From Chloranthus sessilifolius (lineage: Eukaryota > Streptophyta > Magnoliopsida > Chloranthales > Chloranthaceae), in NCBI GenBank assembly GCA_021018995.1, contig CM037584.1, positions 143,547,317 to 143,611,316 on the forward strand: a stretch of DNA of 64,000 nucleotides. Reading direction: 5' to 3'. The notes beneath the pieces are model-generated. The model did no database searches. It was not told the origin of the DNA and saw nothing but the letters and a program-made list of their open reading frames with translations. Made by a program: the position numbers and the translations under genes. Below are positions 12,208-23,301 of this stretch, piece by piece (within the stretch, counting starts at the first letter, position 1; each line of letters starts with the position of its first letter).

Positions 12208-12744
12208 TGTCACGCCCTTCGCACCTGAACCCGTAGTCCGTTGGCATCTCCGATGCGAGATGACGCAATGCACGTGTCGTTCATTCATTTCTATTCATAT
12301 CCATATTTCATATTTATAACTTTCAGGTTCAACTTCTTACTTCCCATCTCTTTTTCATGTAAATTTCCATATTTATTTTTTTTATAAATATTTCAGGAAA
12401 TACATTAAGTGCGGAAACGAGTTAAATGCGGAAACGAATTATTTTTATTTATCAAAGTATGTGCGAAAACTTAAGTCAAGCGCTATTGGTTTAACCTCCC
12501 AATTTCGTTAACCTAATGGGCATATTCAAATTTACAATTTGATCATAAAGGGTTTTCAATGGGTAAAACAATAATATGAAGGAAACTTTTTAAACCCTTT
12601 TTCCATCAAAATAAGGCCTCAAAAGTTAAACCATTCTTACAAGCCCAATTACAAAGATATAATTAGAATTCAAATGTAATGGACTTAAAAACAAACTAAA
12701 GAAAGTAGGAAAGATCCTTTAAAAACTAAGTGTAGGTGCTGGTA
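12208..12744 (+). repeat. Left part of an older LTR-like sequence split by Gy2
   Basis: The segment begins TGTCACGCCCTTCGCACC, a form typical of the starts of plant gypsy LTRs, and is interrupted at 12744 by Gy2. The other side of the insertion resumes at 26044 after the duplicated TGGTA. The continuation ends near 32095 with AATCCGGGCTGT, close to the Gy1 LTR end. No primer site or polypurine tract is evident, so a solo LTR or LTR fragment is the best guess. Confidence 0.45.
12740..12744. other. Gy2 target-site duplication, left copy (TGGTA)
   Basis: TGGTA immediately precedes the Gy2 5' LTR and recurs at 26039-26043 directly after the 3' LTR. Five-base duplications are standard for gypsy integration, so this fixes both ends of Gy2. 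Confidence 0.92.
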
Positions 12745-12908
12745 TGTAACGATTCCCAGATCAGTACACTACGCAATATCGATAAGGGTCCGGTCAGGCA
12801 TAGGGCTATGACTATGGCTACTAAGTTAGCCCAGCCCAGCCCATTAGGATAAAGACTAAGCCTAATTGGCAGCATTATCAATTGGAATCATGGGGTTTTA
12901 ATGAATAT

Positions 12909-12945
<37 letters not shown>

Positions 12946-13557
12946 TGTATAACTTAAAAAGGGCTTATACAATGCATGAGTAAAAATGACTTACATACAA
13001 GTCATTCCTTGCTTTGTCTTTTATGAGAGACCTTCAGCCATGTGTACCATCTTAACACAAAATTTTAATCCCCAGAAACCTATAAGTTGCTTGCGTGAGA
13101 AATACGCTACACGACTCCAATGAGTCATCTCCCAATTACATGCACGCAAGGTGGGGTAACCACTATAAAACTGTTACCAAGGGATTTGCATCCGTTTGCC
13201 TTCAAAACTGGATGAAATTATAGCAATCCGATCCTAAAAACAAAAATCCTAGAATCAGACCAGCATATCAAAAAAATTTAGAGAGACATTGTTGTTATGC
13301 TTCCGGTGTTCAAGATCACAAAGTAACCCGACAACTACGATCACGTGATTTGGTTCTCATTTGTCGAGCCGGTGAAAGTGATACCAAGTCGGTAGCATCA
13401 CACTCTCGCATAAAAAGGTATGCCATCAATTTGCATTTAAAGTATAGGGTCGTCATATATACTACGTATGTGTAACTTGAGCTCTTAACTCAACATGAAG
13501 ACATGAAGCCTGAGTGCAGATGGGTGCACTCCGAATTCTTCATTGGGGATCTGTTGA

Positions 13558-13560
<3 letters not shown>

Positions 13561-13590
<30 letters not shown>
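13561..13590. repeat. (TA)n microsatellite
   Basis: Fifteen TA units in the Gy2 5' LTR. The 3' LTR has a shorter run at the same place (about 24103-24118), so this site differs between the LTRs. A second (TA)n lies at 12912-12943. Confidence 0.95.
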
Positions 13591-13594
<4 letters not shown>

Positions 13595-13770
13595 ACTGCT
13601 ATACATTTGGACATGTATATGTATTATATACATATATACATATATCTATAAGTAGATATATATAGATACACCAACAGAGAACCATACACCAAGGTGCACA
13701 AAGGCACTGAAAAGCACAGACTAACATTGAGAAACCAAGAAGACAACCACGGCAAGCCAAAAATACTCAG

Positions 13771-13877
13771 GCTTGCCGCGGCAACCTTATAGGGTTGCCG
13801 CGGCAAGAAGGTCAGCTAAAGATCTTGCCGCAGCAACCTTATAGGGATGCCACGGCAAGGTGCTTGCCGCGGCAACC
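13771..13877 (+). repeat. CTTGCCGCGGCAAG cluster in the Gy2 5' LTR
   Basis: Five sites built on the palindrome TTGCCGCGGCAA lie within 107 bp, at about 13771, 13792, 13824, 13844 and 13863, some with one or two changes at CpG or CHG positions. The 3' LTR has the equivalent cluster at 24286-24414 with two additional sites. The same palindrome is clustered before the extra ORF (21265-21342). Confidence 0.85.
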
Positions 13878-14625
13878 TCCAATAGCTAAGGGTTTTGGGC
13901 TGTGTTTTGTGCATTTCGGACCTCGGATCCATTAAGGGTCCAGATGATTACATATTTGGGTCTTAGATCAAACATGAGTCCATCTGTTAGCTACTAAACT
14001 GGTACATGCATCTATACCTTTCTTAGGTACAACATGGAGCATATGTCTAGTTCACGCAAGTTAGACAAGGGTGATGGTCTTTGACTCATGCGCTCCCATC
14101 TGATCAAAGCGAATCAGGTAGGGAACATATGGTTGTTTATATAAAATTGAATCATTTGTCATATTGTCATAAGGATGCTAATTAATCCTCTTAGAGAAAA
14201 ACTAATGATGGTAATGAATTACTAATAAACATGTTTCGAGTAACATGTAGACCTCTGAGCATGATAAACCGAATCAGATAGGATAGTAAGGAACGAGATT
14301 ATCAGTTGGTTTGATAAAACTCACATATTAGTTGACCACATGATCAATACAATTATATTTATTAATATATGTTTGGAAATCCATGTTTGTCAGAACAGTT
14401 TACCAATGGTGCAATTTCAGTTGGATAGGACAAAGTATAAGTTGTGCCTAGTCATTTTATACTATGATAATGAGATAGAAATGACTAAGTTGTTACAATA
14501 CAGTATTTTCGCATACATGACATGCTAGTTGGAAGTGAGCATACCCCTTCTTTGAATTCATACATTGATCATATTTAAATCTTGTTCTCTGTAGTCTCCT
14601 TTATATGTTGTTGCTCCATCTGTGT

Positions 14626-14774
14626 CAAGTGATCCCGCTAACTCGGGGGCTTGAGTTTCTTGATCCAAGTGATCCCGCTAACTAGGGAGCTTGAGTTTCT
14701 TGATCCAAGTGATCCCGCTAACTCGGGAGCTTTAGTTATTCTGGTCCAAGTGATCCCGCTAACTCGGGAGCTTA
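14626..14774 (+). repeat. 40-bp tandem repeat in the Gy2 5' LTR
   Basis: Four copies begin CAAGTGATCCCGCTAACTCG with periods of 40, 40 and 41 bp (starts 14626, 14666, 14706, 14747). Each holds an inverted pair, TCCCG and CGGGA, around CTAACT. The 3' LTR array (25159-25297) has one shortened unit. Confidence 0.9.
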
Positions 14775-15524
14775 ACCTTGTTGATTCCCTGTTTTCGCCT
14801 GCATGTATATCTTGTTTCAGCTTGATTTCTCATACCTGTCGCATCGTGCATAAATTCAGTACATCAGCATGTTATTATAATCATATGCTTTAATTCAGTT
14901 ATGCTTCCACATGCGAATGTGATAAAATATCAATGTATGTAAACAATATAATATTCTCTACTGAGCTTTGATGATAGCTCATTCCACGACTTAAATGTCT
15001 TAGCTGTAGAGCCTGATCCGGAGCACGTTGCAGATCCCACCTACATGTCCGACGAGGAAGAAGGAGAAGATGACGACGACGAAGACGAGGAAGAAGATTT
15101 TCCAGAAGAGTTCTTCCCAAAATAGGTTTGTCGATGGGGAGTGAGAAGAGAGGAGAGAGAGAAAAGGAGAGATAAATAAAGTAAAAGATATGTATAACTG
15201 ATATATGGTAGCTTTAGATACTTTGTGTTGTTTTTAGATGTATAGGTTTTCTTTCCACTGTTTAGGTGACGGGTGGCCGTCATCAGTGGAAAGCTATACA
15301 TCAGATTGTGTGATCTTATATATAGTGTTTCTAGTTTCATGCTTAGATAAATAACAGATACTAGTTATTTTGCCATATTCATAACTGCCCAAGTAATTAC
15401 ATTGCTTCCGCATTTGCACAACTTTGTACATGAAAGTACCCCCTTGATGAAAGGATCATGTCAGGTGATCTGATGGCACGACCTTTCCCTGTATAGAGAT
15501 GGGGAAACGTCGGGCTGTCACAGG

Positions 15525-15536
15525 TGGTATCAAAGC
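15525..15536 (+). other. Gy2 primer-binding site (tRNA-Met type)
   Basis: TGGTATCAAAGC differs from the Met-tRNA complement TGGTATCAGAGC at one base and starts 3 bases after the 5' LTR. Confidence 0.9.
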
Positions 15537-15667
15537 GAGTTGTTAAGTCATTTGGAGACTTAATTCTGGCATAAATATATGGCAAAATAACTGGTAGTTG
15601 GTTAGAAGTAGAAATTAGATTTAGTTTTGTTGCCAAATTACATGTTATCTGACCAAAATAGGTTGAG

Positions 15668-17012
15668 ATGCCTCCATGTCGTGGAAGAGATAGGGGTAGA
15701 CCACCGTTACCCCATCGCACTGGGCTGAATACTATTCGGGTTGCCGGGTACGAGCATGACATTGCTTCAGGAAGTGGTGAGAATGTAAACATAGCTGAAA
15801 GTCGAACAACGATGGAGAATGTTGCAGAACATACTCCGCCAGCGCAGACTCCACCAGTAGTCAATACTCCTCCAATGGGAAGTACTCCTGGAGTTGAGCA
15901 AAATATGGGACACAATCCACAATTGATAGAAACTATGGTCAACACTATGGCCATGCTTGTTGTTCGACGTCCCAAGGGTTTTACAGAGTTTATCCGACTT
16001 CGATCACCGAGTTTCCATGGTCTGCATGACCCGATGGAGGTTGAAAAGTGGTTAACACAGATAGAAAAAGTGCTCCAAAGAGTCACGTGCACTGAGGAGG
16101 AAAAAGTAAGCTGGGCGACGTATAAACTGGGAAGTGAAGCAGAGCCATAGTGGCAGTCTGTCGAAAGAACAAGGATGCCCGGAGTACCATGGACATGGGA
16201 AGAGTTCACTGAGGCATTTAATGAAAAATATTTTCGAGCGCCCGAGACATATAAACTCAAGGTACAGTTTGCAACCTTAGTACAAGGTCAGATGACTGTT
16301 AGAGAATATGAGGCAGAATTCACACGTCTCTCTCGTTTTGCACCTTTGTTGGTCGCCACCGAGTTAATGAAAACACAAAAGTTTGAGCGAGGTTTTAAAC
16401 CCTTGATCAAGGAACGCATTTCATTATTTCAGGCCACGACCTATGCCAATTTGATGAAATTGACCTTGATAGCAAAAACCAATGTGGATACCATGTTGAA
16501 AAGGAGAGAAGAAAAATAGAAGGCCAGAAAAGCTCCATCTCAGTCCTATCGTGCCGGTCAAATTAGCAAGCGACCGCGATTCCAAGGACAAGCAGCATTT
16601 CCACTAGCTGCAGGAGCTTATGCACGGCCATATGGTTCATCGACATTTCCATTACCACCACAGATTCCATGTATTCAGAATCAATCCATTTCACCAGCGG
16701 CTAGAAGTACATCTGGGTTTTCTCAAGCACGGCCGATAGGTTCTCGTATGGGATCTTATACGGCTTCATCAGTGGCTGCAAAAGAAATTTATGGGAAATG
16801 TAGGAAGGCACACAAAATCGATGAGTGTCGTAAAGCTTTTGGTGCATGTTTTCGATGTGGCAAGATGGGACACCGGATCAGAGGATGCCCGAAAATGGTC
16901 GGAATAACAACAAAGGCAGGACCAGTGTTACGATCGGCACGGCCTATGGTACAAGGCCGAGCTTATGCTGTTACTGCAAAAGATGCAAGAACTAGCCATG
17001 ACATCATTCAAG
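15668..17012 (+). pseudogene. gag: Gy2 gag, two stops
   Basis: The gag polyprotein starts at the ATG at 15668 (MPPCRGRDRGRPPLP), has a Pro/Thr-rich N terminus, a retrotransposon gag core (about 15960-16500: FHGLHDPMEVEKWL, WTWEEFTEAFNEKYF, EYEAEFTRLSRFAP) and a basic C-terminal nucleocapsid region. The Tekay double cysteine module is at about 16795-16890; the classic knuckle CFRCGKMGHRIRGCP is intact. Stops interrupt it at 16148 (TAG before TGGCAG) and 16517. The frame runs to an intron-like donor, GTAAGG, at 17013 and reaches the protease if that segment is removed. Confidence 0.9.
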
Positions 17013-17197
17013 GTAAGGTTGACCATTATTCCTTACATTAAAATTTACAATTAATTATCATTTTAGATAGAGAAGGTGCATATAGTAAAATATGAACACT
17101 ACATCCTAAATTCCTAGATTTACATATTATTATTTTAATATTTTAATATGTGAGTCATTATTATGTAATTTAGCTAACACTAGTCTGTATGCTTTAG
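17013..17197 (+). other. Intron-like interruption between gag and protease of Gy2
   Basis: This 185-bp AT-rich segment starts with the consensus donor GTAAGG after ATTCAAG and ends GCTTTAG. Its removal joins the codons phase 1 and gives I-Q-D-I-L-Q-L, the same junction as Gy1 (I-Q-G-T-L-Q-L). A CTAAC at about 17174 could serve as branch point. Position and phase are conserved while sequence and length are not, as expected for a spliceosomal intron. Confidence 0.7.
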
Positions 17198-20100
17198 ATA
17201 TCTTACAATTATATCCAAAGGATGCTTATCTGTGTTATGATGCACGAGTCTTGATAGATCCCGGATCTACAGACTCATTTTTTACACACCAGTTTGCTGA
17301 AAAATTGAAGTTGGGAGGTATCCCAGAGCCTCTTGACTTTATTCTCGATTTAACACTTCCGACTAAACAGTTTCTCACAACTGATATGGTATATCGATCG
17401 ATTATAGTTTGGATCAAGGACTACTAGGGATATGAAGCAGTAGCCGACTTGATCTTACTACCTATGCAAGGATATGACGTTATCCTTGGCATGGATTGGT
17501 TGTTCAATCACCATGCGAATGTTGACTGTCGACGGAAGATTGTCTCTTTTCGACCACAAAAGAAGAAATCAGCTAAATTCTATGGGGTACCGTCAACAAA
17601 TCTATCTTTGATATCCGCAATTCGAGCACGACGGTTACTTGATGATGGTGCTCAGGGTTATATTGCTTTCGTACAAAGTAAGGATCGAGAAGTGAAGACA
17701 CGTTCACTTTCAGATGTACCAATTGCCTGTGAATTCCCTGATGTGTTTCCTGAAGAGTTGCCAAGATTACCTCCTGACAGGGAAGTGGAGTTTGCCATTG
17801 AGTTAGCTCCGGATACCGATCCAGTATCGAAGGCACCATATAGAATGGCACCGGCAGAGTTGAAAGAACTCAAGGAGCAATTGCAAGAGCTTCTTGATAA
17901 AGGTTTTATTAGACCGAGTGTGTCTCCATGGAGCGCACCGGTGTTATTTGTGAAAAAGAAGGACGGTTCAATGCGTCTCTCCATTGATTATCGTCAACTC
18001 ATTAAACTGACGATCAAGAATAGATATCCGCTTCCCCAAATCGACGATCTCTTTGATCAGTTACAAGGAGCATGTTTCTTTTCAAAAATTGATCCACGAT
18101 CAGGATATCATCAAATGGAGGTGAAAGCTAAAGATATTTCGAAGACAGCTTTCCGAATGCGTTACGATCACTACGAGTTTCTCGTCATGCCCTTCGGGTT
18201 GACCAACGCACCTGTTGCATTTATGGACTTGATGAATCGAGTCTTTAAACCTTATCTTGATCAGTGTATCATGGTATTCATCCACAATATAATCATTTAT
18301 TCAAAGACAAAGACAGAGCATGAAGATCATCTACGTCTGGCATTACAAACATTGAGAGATTTGCAGTTGTATGCTAAATTTAGTAAATGCGACTTCTGGT
18401 TGAATCAAGTCAGTTTTCTAGGTCATATTATTTCTGAAGCAGGTATTACGGTTGATCCTGCAAAGATAGAATAATCTGATGGAAGCGACCCGCAGACGAT
18501 GGCAAAGATTCAAAGTTTTCTAGGTCTTGCAGGTTATTACCGTCGCTTTGTAGAAGGATTTTCACGATTAGCTGGACCACTTACGTAGCTCACTCAAAAG
18601 AATGTTAAATTTGAGTGGACCGAGGCTTGCGAATAGGGTTTCCAGGAATTAAAAAGGAGACTCACTTCCGCACCTATTCTAGCCTTACCATCTGGCAGTG
18701 GTGGTTTTGTTGTCTTCAGTGATGCGTCATACAGTGGGTTAAGTTACATTTTGAATCAATGGGAACGTGTAATTGCCTATGGTTCTCGTCAGTTGAAAGA
18801 CCATGAAAAGAACTATCCCACTCACGACCTGGAATTAGCAGCGGTCATCTTTGCGTTAAAAATCTGGAGACACTATCTATACGATAAAACCTTCGAGATT
18901 TTCACCGATCACAAGAGTCTTAAATATCTCTTCACTCAGAAAGAGTTAAATTTGAGACAGAGAAGGTGGATGTAATTCTTGAAAGACTATGACTGTTCTA
19001 TTCAGTACCATCCCGGTAAAGCCAATGTTGTAGCTGATGCGCTTTGTCGCAAATCATCCGCTCAATTATCTCATCTTGTGACACGATTACAAAGATGGAA
19101 ACTACTCAATGACATTGTATCATCGAGTGCCACTCTGCGAGCAACGTCAACTAGAGGTTTACTTGCTACAGTAATGATCCGGGCTCCACTTTTCGATAGA
19201 ATCAGAGAGCTTCAGATGCAAGATGCAGACCTTCTTTCCATCCGACATGGAGTACAAAGTGGGCTATAGCTAGAATTCTCAATCAAGGATGATGGGTCCT
19301 TATTATTTCAAGGGCGAGTATGCGTACCTGATGATCATGCCTTACGTCAGGAAATTCTTGAAGAAGCGCATAAGTCAGCCTATGTTATTCATCCTAGCTG
19401 CACAAAGATGTACCAGGATTTAAAGAAGACGTTCTAGAGGAACGGTTTAAAACGCGACGTAGCAGAATATATTACAAAGTGTTTAACCTGTCAGTAAGTA
19501 AAGGTTGAGCACAAACACCCTGCTGGTCTGCTGCAGCAACTGCCTATTCCAGAGTGGAAATGAAAAAATATTTCCATGGATTTTATTCTTGGTTTGCCCC
19601 GTACTCAAAAGGGTTATAATGCGATTTGGGTAATTCTTGATCGTCTCACCAAATCAGCGCATTTCTTACCCTATAGTAGGTGATATACAACGTCGAAATT
19701 GGCTGAAATATATCTGCGAGAGATTGTACGATTACAATACCCATCAGTATTGTGTCAGATCGCGACCCTTTATATACCTCGCGATTTTGGCAGAGTTTCC
19801 AAGACGGTATGGGTTCCAAGTTAGACTTCAGTACTGCATTTCATCCTCAGACCGACGGGCAGACGGAGAGAGTAAATCAGGTGATAGAAGATATGTTAAG
19901 GGCCTGTATGCTAGATTTTCAAGGATCATGGGATAAACACTTACCCCTGATCGAATTTGCATACAATAACAGCTTCCAGTCAAGCATCGGTATGGCACCA
20001 TTCGAGGCACTATATGGACACTGATGTAAATCTCCGATTAACTGGGAAGAAGCTTGAGAGCGTTTGATTTTAGGCCCTGATTTGATCCAAATCACAAATG

Positions 20101-20686
20101 CAGTTGTTCATGTTATTCGGGAACAATTGAAGATTGCTCAGAGTCAACAGAAGAGTTACACCGATCTTAAAAGAATAAGTGTTGACTTTCAAGTGAGACC
20201 TGACACTAATAAGTCTTTTCCAAATTTACTAAAATTATAGCATCAATCTGATTAAATGATATATAGATTGGCGAACATGTCTTTATTAAAATCTCTCCGA
20301 CAAAAGGCGTGATGCGATTTGGGAAATGAGGCAAGTTGAGTCCTCGTTATGTTGGACCATTCCCCTTGTTAGGCAAAGTAGGGGAGGTTGCGTATCGACT
20401 CGCTTTACCTCCGCATCTTTCAGGTATTCATGACATATTTCACATATCGATGCTGAGAAAGTACGTTAGCGATCAAACACATGTGTTGGATTATTAACCG
20501 TTAGATATTCAGGAAGATTCAACAGTGACCGAAGAACCAGGTCAGATTCTGGACAGCAGAGATCAAATTTTGAGAACAAAGCGAATTCCACTCGTCCTAA
20601 TCTAATGGAAGAATCATGGGTCACATGAGGCTACTTGGGAGCACGAAGCTGATATTCGTGCTCAGTACCCTCAATTATTTACGTAG
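17198..20686 (+). pseudogene. pol: Gy2 pol: protease, RT, RNase H, integrase-chromodomain
   Basis: The protease core at about 17253 keeps LIDPGST. The RT part (17449-18474) is open for 341 codons, but the catalytic FVDD has become FIHN (CAC AAT at 18283-18288 where Gy1 has GAC GAT), so polymerase activity is lost. RNase H starts near 18715 (FSDASYSG) and keeps TDHKS. Integrase keeps SMDFILG, SDRDPLY and DGQTERVN, with a one-base frameshift near 19736 and several stops. The chromodomain-like tail ends at the TAG at 20684 (DIRAQYPQLFT). A 74-bp intron-like insert splits the integrase C-terminal domain at 20193-20266. Most stops replace Gln, Arg or Trp codons of Gy1. Confidence 0.9.
20193..20266 (+). 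other. Second intron-like insert, in the Gy2 integrase C-terminal domain
   Basis: Gy1 reads DFQVGDHVFVKISP without interruption. Gy2 reads VDFQ, then 74 bp beginning GTGAGA and ending ATATAG, then IGEHVFIKISP. Removal is phase 0 and restores the alignment exactly. A CTAAT at about 20205 and a CTGAT at 20248 are possible branch points. It could be an intron gain or an insertion that happens to have splice borders. Confidence 0.55.
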
Positions 20687-21264
20687 GGTACGTACTTAAA
20701 TTCCACTAACAATTTCATTACACTTGGTCACATGACTATTGCTAAGAAATAAATTGCTTTATTTATAATTATTTTAATACTTTGTTGATGCACTCTGCAC
20801 CAATACACCAGAAATCACATTCAATGTAAGATATTAATTAAGTTTTATAAACCTTGAACCTTGAAAATAGCATTATTTTATTTTAACACTATAATTATTT
20901 TATAAAAGTAAATTGGTTGGGATTGTGAAAAATAATGTTGAATATAAATATGGAAATACATAAACTGTCAAATATGTAAAACAAAAGTGACACCTAAGCA
21001 AGGATACATCCCCGCATACTACCACATGTCCCAAGTGAACAATACAAGGCCATCTATGGGCTGATATAATATTTTTCCACGAAATGCACTACAAGATGGA
21101 TCCAAAATTCATCAAAATAAAATTATTTAACCTAGTAATATACATCAAAAAGGTTAACAATTATTTTTATACAACCCTTGTATATGCTAAGTAATCCCAG
21201 GCACAAAAGGATTTTTCACCACAAGTAAGGGGCCTTGAAATCCGGGCCAGCCAGATCTGGACCT
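20687..21264 (+). other. Gy2 spacer between pol and the extra ORF
   Basis: AT-rich DNA with no reading frame worth noting. It separates the chromodomain end from the palindrome cluster at 21265 and probably holds pol 3' sequences and the start of an internal promoter region. Confidence 0.5.
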
Positions 21265-21342
21265 CCTTGCCGCGGCAAGGAACAGTGCTGGCCGTGGCAA
21301 GTGACTTGACGCGGCAAGCCTTTAGAGTTGCCGCGGCAACCC
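21265..21342 (+). promoter_or_regulatory. CTTGCCGCGGCAAG cluster upstream of the Gy2 extra ORF
   Basis: Four sites lie in 78 bp, including a perfect 16-bp palindrome CCTTGCCGCGGCAAGG at 21265-21280 and TTGCCGCGGCAA near 21329. These are the same sites as in both Gy2 LTRs. The extra-ORF ATG is about 260 bp downstream. I do not see a clear TATA box here. A regulatory role is inferred from the repeated placement. Confidence 0.6.
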
Positions 21343-21605
21343 TGTGGAGATTTTGTGGGTCCGAAACCCATTTCTGGTTAGTTTTCTGTTGTGGGTTCTT
21401 GTTCTTTTACCTTCCACATCATTTTCCCTGCATGCATCCCTCTAGATCATGCCAAAAGCAGCTGCATGCCACTGATTTCTTCGTAGCAGCTCTCTATTTC
21501 CTGTTATCTCACTAATTCCACCACATTTGGTGTCTTATGAGGTAAAAAAATCATAATCCCAGCTCAAGTTTTTTTTTTTCTTCTTTATCTTTGAAATTCT
21601 TCAGA

Positions 21606-22965
21606 ATGCCTCCTAAGAAAATCAGGGTATCAAAACCCCCAAAGGCTTCAACTCAAGCAAAGGGAAAGGGCCCTGCTCCTTCCCATGAACCAATAGATCC
21701 ACCCGTTGAGCACGAACAGCCCATCCCATGGTGGGTTGCGAAGGCTATGGAACCCGAGTGGATCATTGATGATCGCCTACTGACACCGAACGACCAGACT
21801 GCATGGTCTATTCGGTATATAGAACAGGCGCGGTTAGACGCCTTATATCAACCATTCCATATCCAGTTTTATCTGCATCTCGTCCGTCTCTTTTACCAAA
21901 ATCTCAAAGTACCACCAACAGTTGGTCAGTTGGAGACCGAAATTGACAATAGAAAGTTTTATTTCAATCTACAACACATAGCCCAAGCTATGGATTGTAG
22001 TCACAATTTTGACGTAAGTTTAGGACTGCAAATGCCAAAGCAAAGAGATGTAAAATTTCATCACATCACTACTAAAAATGACTGATGGGCAAACCTCTTC
22101 TGCTCATAGCCTGGCAGTCTGTCGGAGCCAACTACCACAGAAAATGTGGTTTTTAGATTGTGTATTTCGCTGCAATTTGTACCCAATGTAGCATGAGAGA
22201 GAGCGCAAAGATACACTCTTACAAGCTCTCTTCGCTATTTATGAAAACCGATGGTTAAATGCCCCGAGGGTAGTATGGGAAGGCATTAAATATGCCAACA
22301 TCCATTTACAAAGCACTGTCTCAAACCCCATGCCATCCTGTCCCTATCCTCGCTTGATTTCTCGCCTTTTAGAAGGCCATTTTGATAGTGTTAATGAAAC
22401 CCCGTATCAAGTTACGTTGGGTGAAGAGGTCTGCACCGATAATATGCGGGTCTTTAGCCTAGCCATATGGAGAAATGTCTGTCAAAGGTCCTCTCACGCC
22501 GTGAGCAACCGCCAAGCCAAACAAGTCCGTCATCCTTCCAAATCTCAACAAGAAATACCTTCAGCTCCAACCCATGACATTCCTATTCCCCCTCAACCAC
22601 AAACCAAATTAGTTCCTCCGGCACAAGGAACATATGCTAATGCTGATTTGATCCTGCTCATGCGTGAAAACCATGAGCAAACTCTCCTCCAATTTGATAA
22701 TTTGTATCGAAACCATTATATGCTCCATCAATGCATAGATTATATTGAAGAAGCAACCAACATCATGATGGAGCATATATTCCAATCCGCTGCAAACCCT
22801 TACATTGGGTGGGCACGCAACTACATCTCCCAATATACTCACAATGCAACGTTACTGGTCCCAGAGTTCCAGCAAGAATTTCAACAACAGGAACCTGGTC
22901 CTTCCTCAGCAGGCAACAACAACCAAATCCCCAGCCTGGTAAATTATAACCTCACAAGCTCGTAG
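21606..22965 (+). pseudogene. Gy2 extra ORF, putative plant transposon protein-like
   Basis: The frame begins at the ATG at 21606 (MPPKKIRVSKPPKAS), a Lys/Pro-rich start like that of Gy1 and At5. The first part (to 22085) contains PWWVAKAMEPEW and VRLFYQNLKV. A stop at 22083 and a frameshift between about 22085 and 22160 lead to a second part with KMWFLDCVFRCNLYPM, LFAIYENRWLNAPRVVWEG and CPYPRLISRLLEGHF, then a Pro/Gln-rich tail with helical segments to 22963. The blocks match Gy1, At3 and At5 in order. No catalytic motif is visible. The gene lies between pol and the polypurine tract, behind its own motif cluster. Confidence 0.72.
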
Positions 22966-23288
22966 TATATATATATTACATTTTATTTTTGCATTAACTT
23001 GAATTCATCTCTAATAAGATTGCTTATTTATAACAAATTGAATATTAGATGCCTCATGTCAATGATTGATGATTAATGATTATTGTTGTCCTGATATTTG
23101 AAGTTCTATCTGTTTTGTTTAGATTATGGTTTGTTAAATTGAGATTTTACTAAATGCGACCTTACTTCATATAATTCTAGTTGTCATGTGCCACATGTAG
23201 TAGGAACGAAACTATTGATGATCGCCATTGCGGCATTCATCTGCTGCCCATTGTTGTCTCGATTTATTTTCGACGACGAAAATTCCTT
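22966..23288 (+). other. Gy2 3' untranslated spacer
   Basis: No gene is seen. The stretch is AT-rich and ends with the Tekay phrase TTTTCGACGACGAAAATTCC before the polypurine tract. Confidence 0.55.
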
Positions 23289-23301
23289 AAATAGGGGAGA
23301 A
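23289..23301 (+). other. Gy2 polypurine tract
   Basis: AAATAGGGGAGAA lies directly before the 3' LTR start TGTAACG and matches the Gy1 tract in position and type. Confidence 0.8.

Larger units (their letters stand above)
12745..15522 (+). repeat. Gy2 5' LTR
   Basis: The LTR starts TGTAACGATTCCCAG and ends CGGGCTGTCACA, matching 23302-26038 along its length. It contains (TA)n runs at 12912-12943 and 13561-13590, a palindrome cluster at 13771-13877 and four copies of a 40-bp tandem repeat at 14626-14774. Short ORFs in it come from the repeats and are not genes. Confidence 0.95.
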
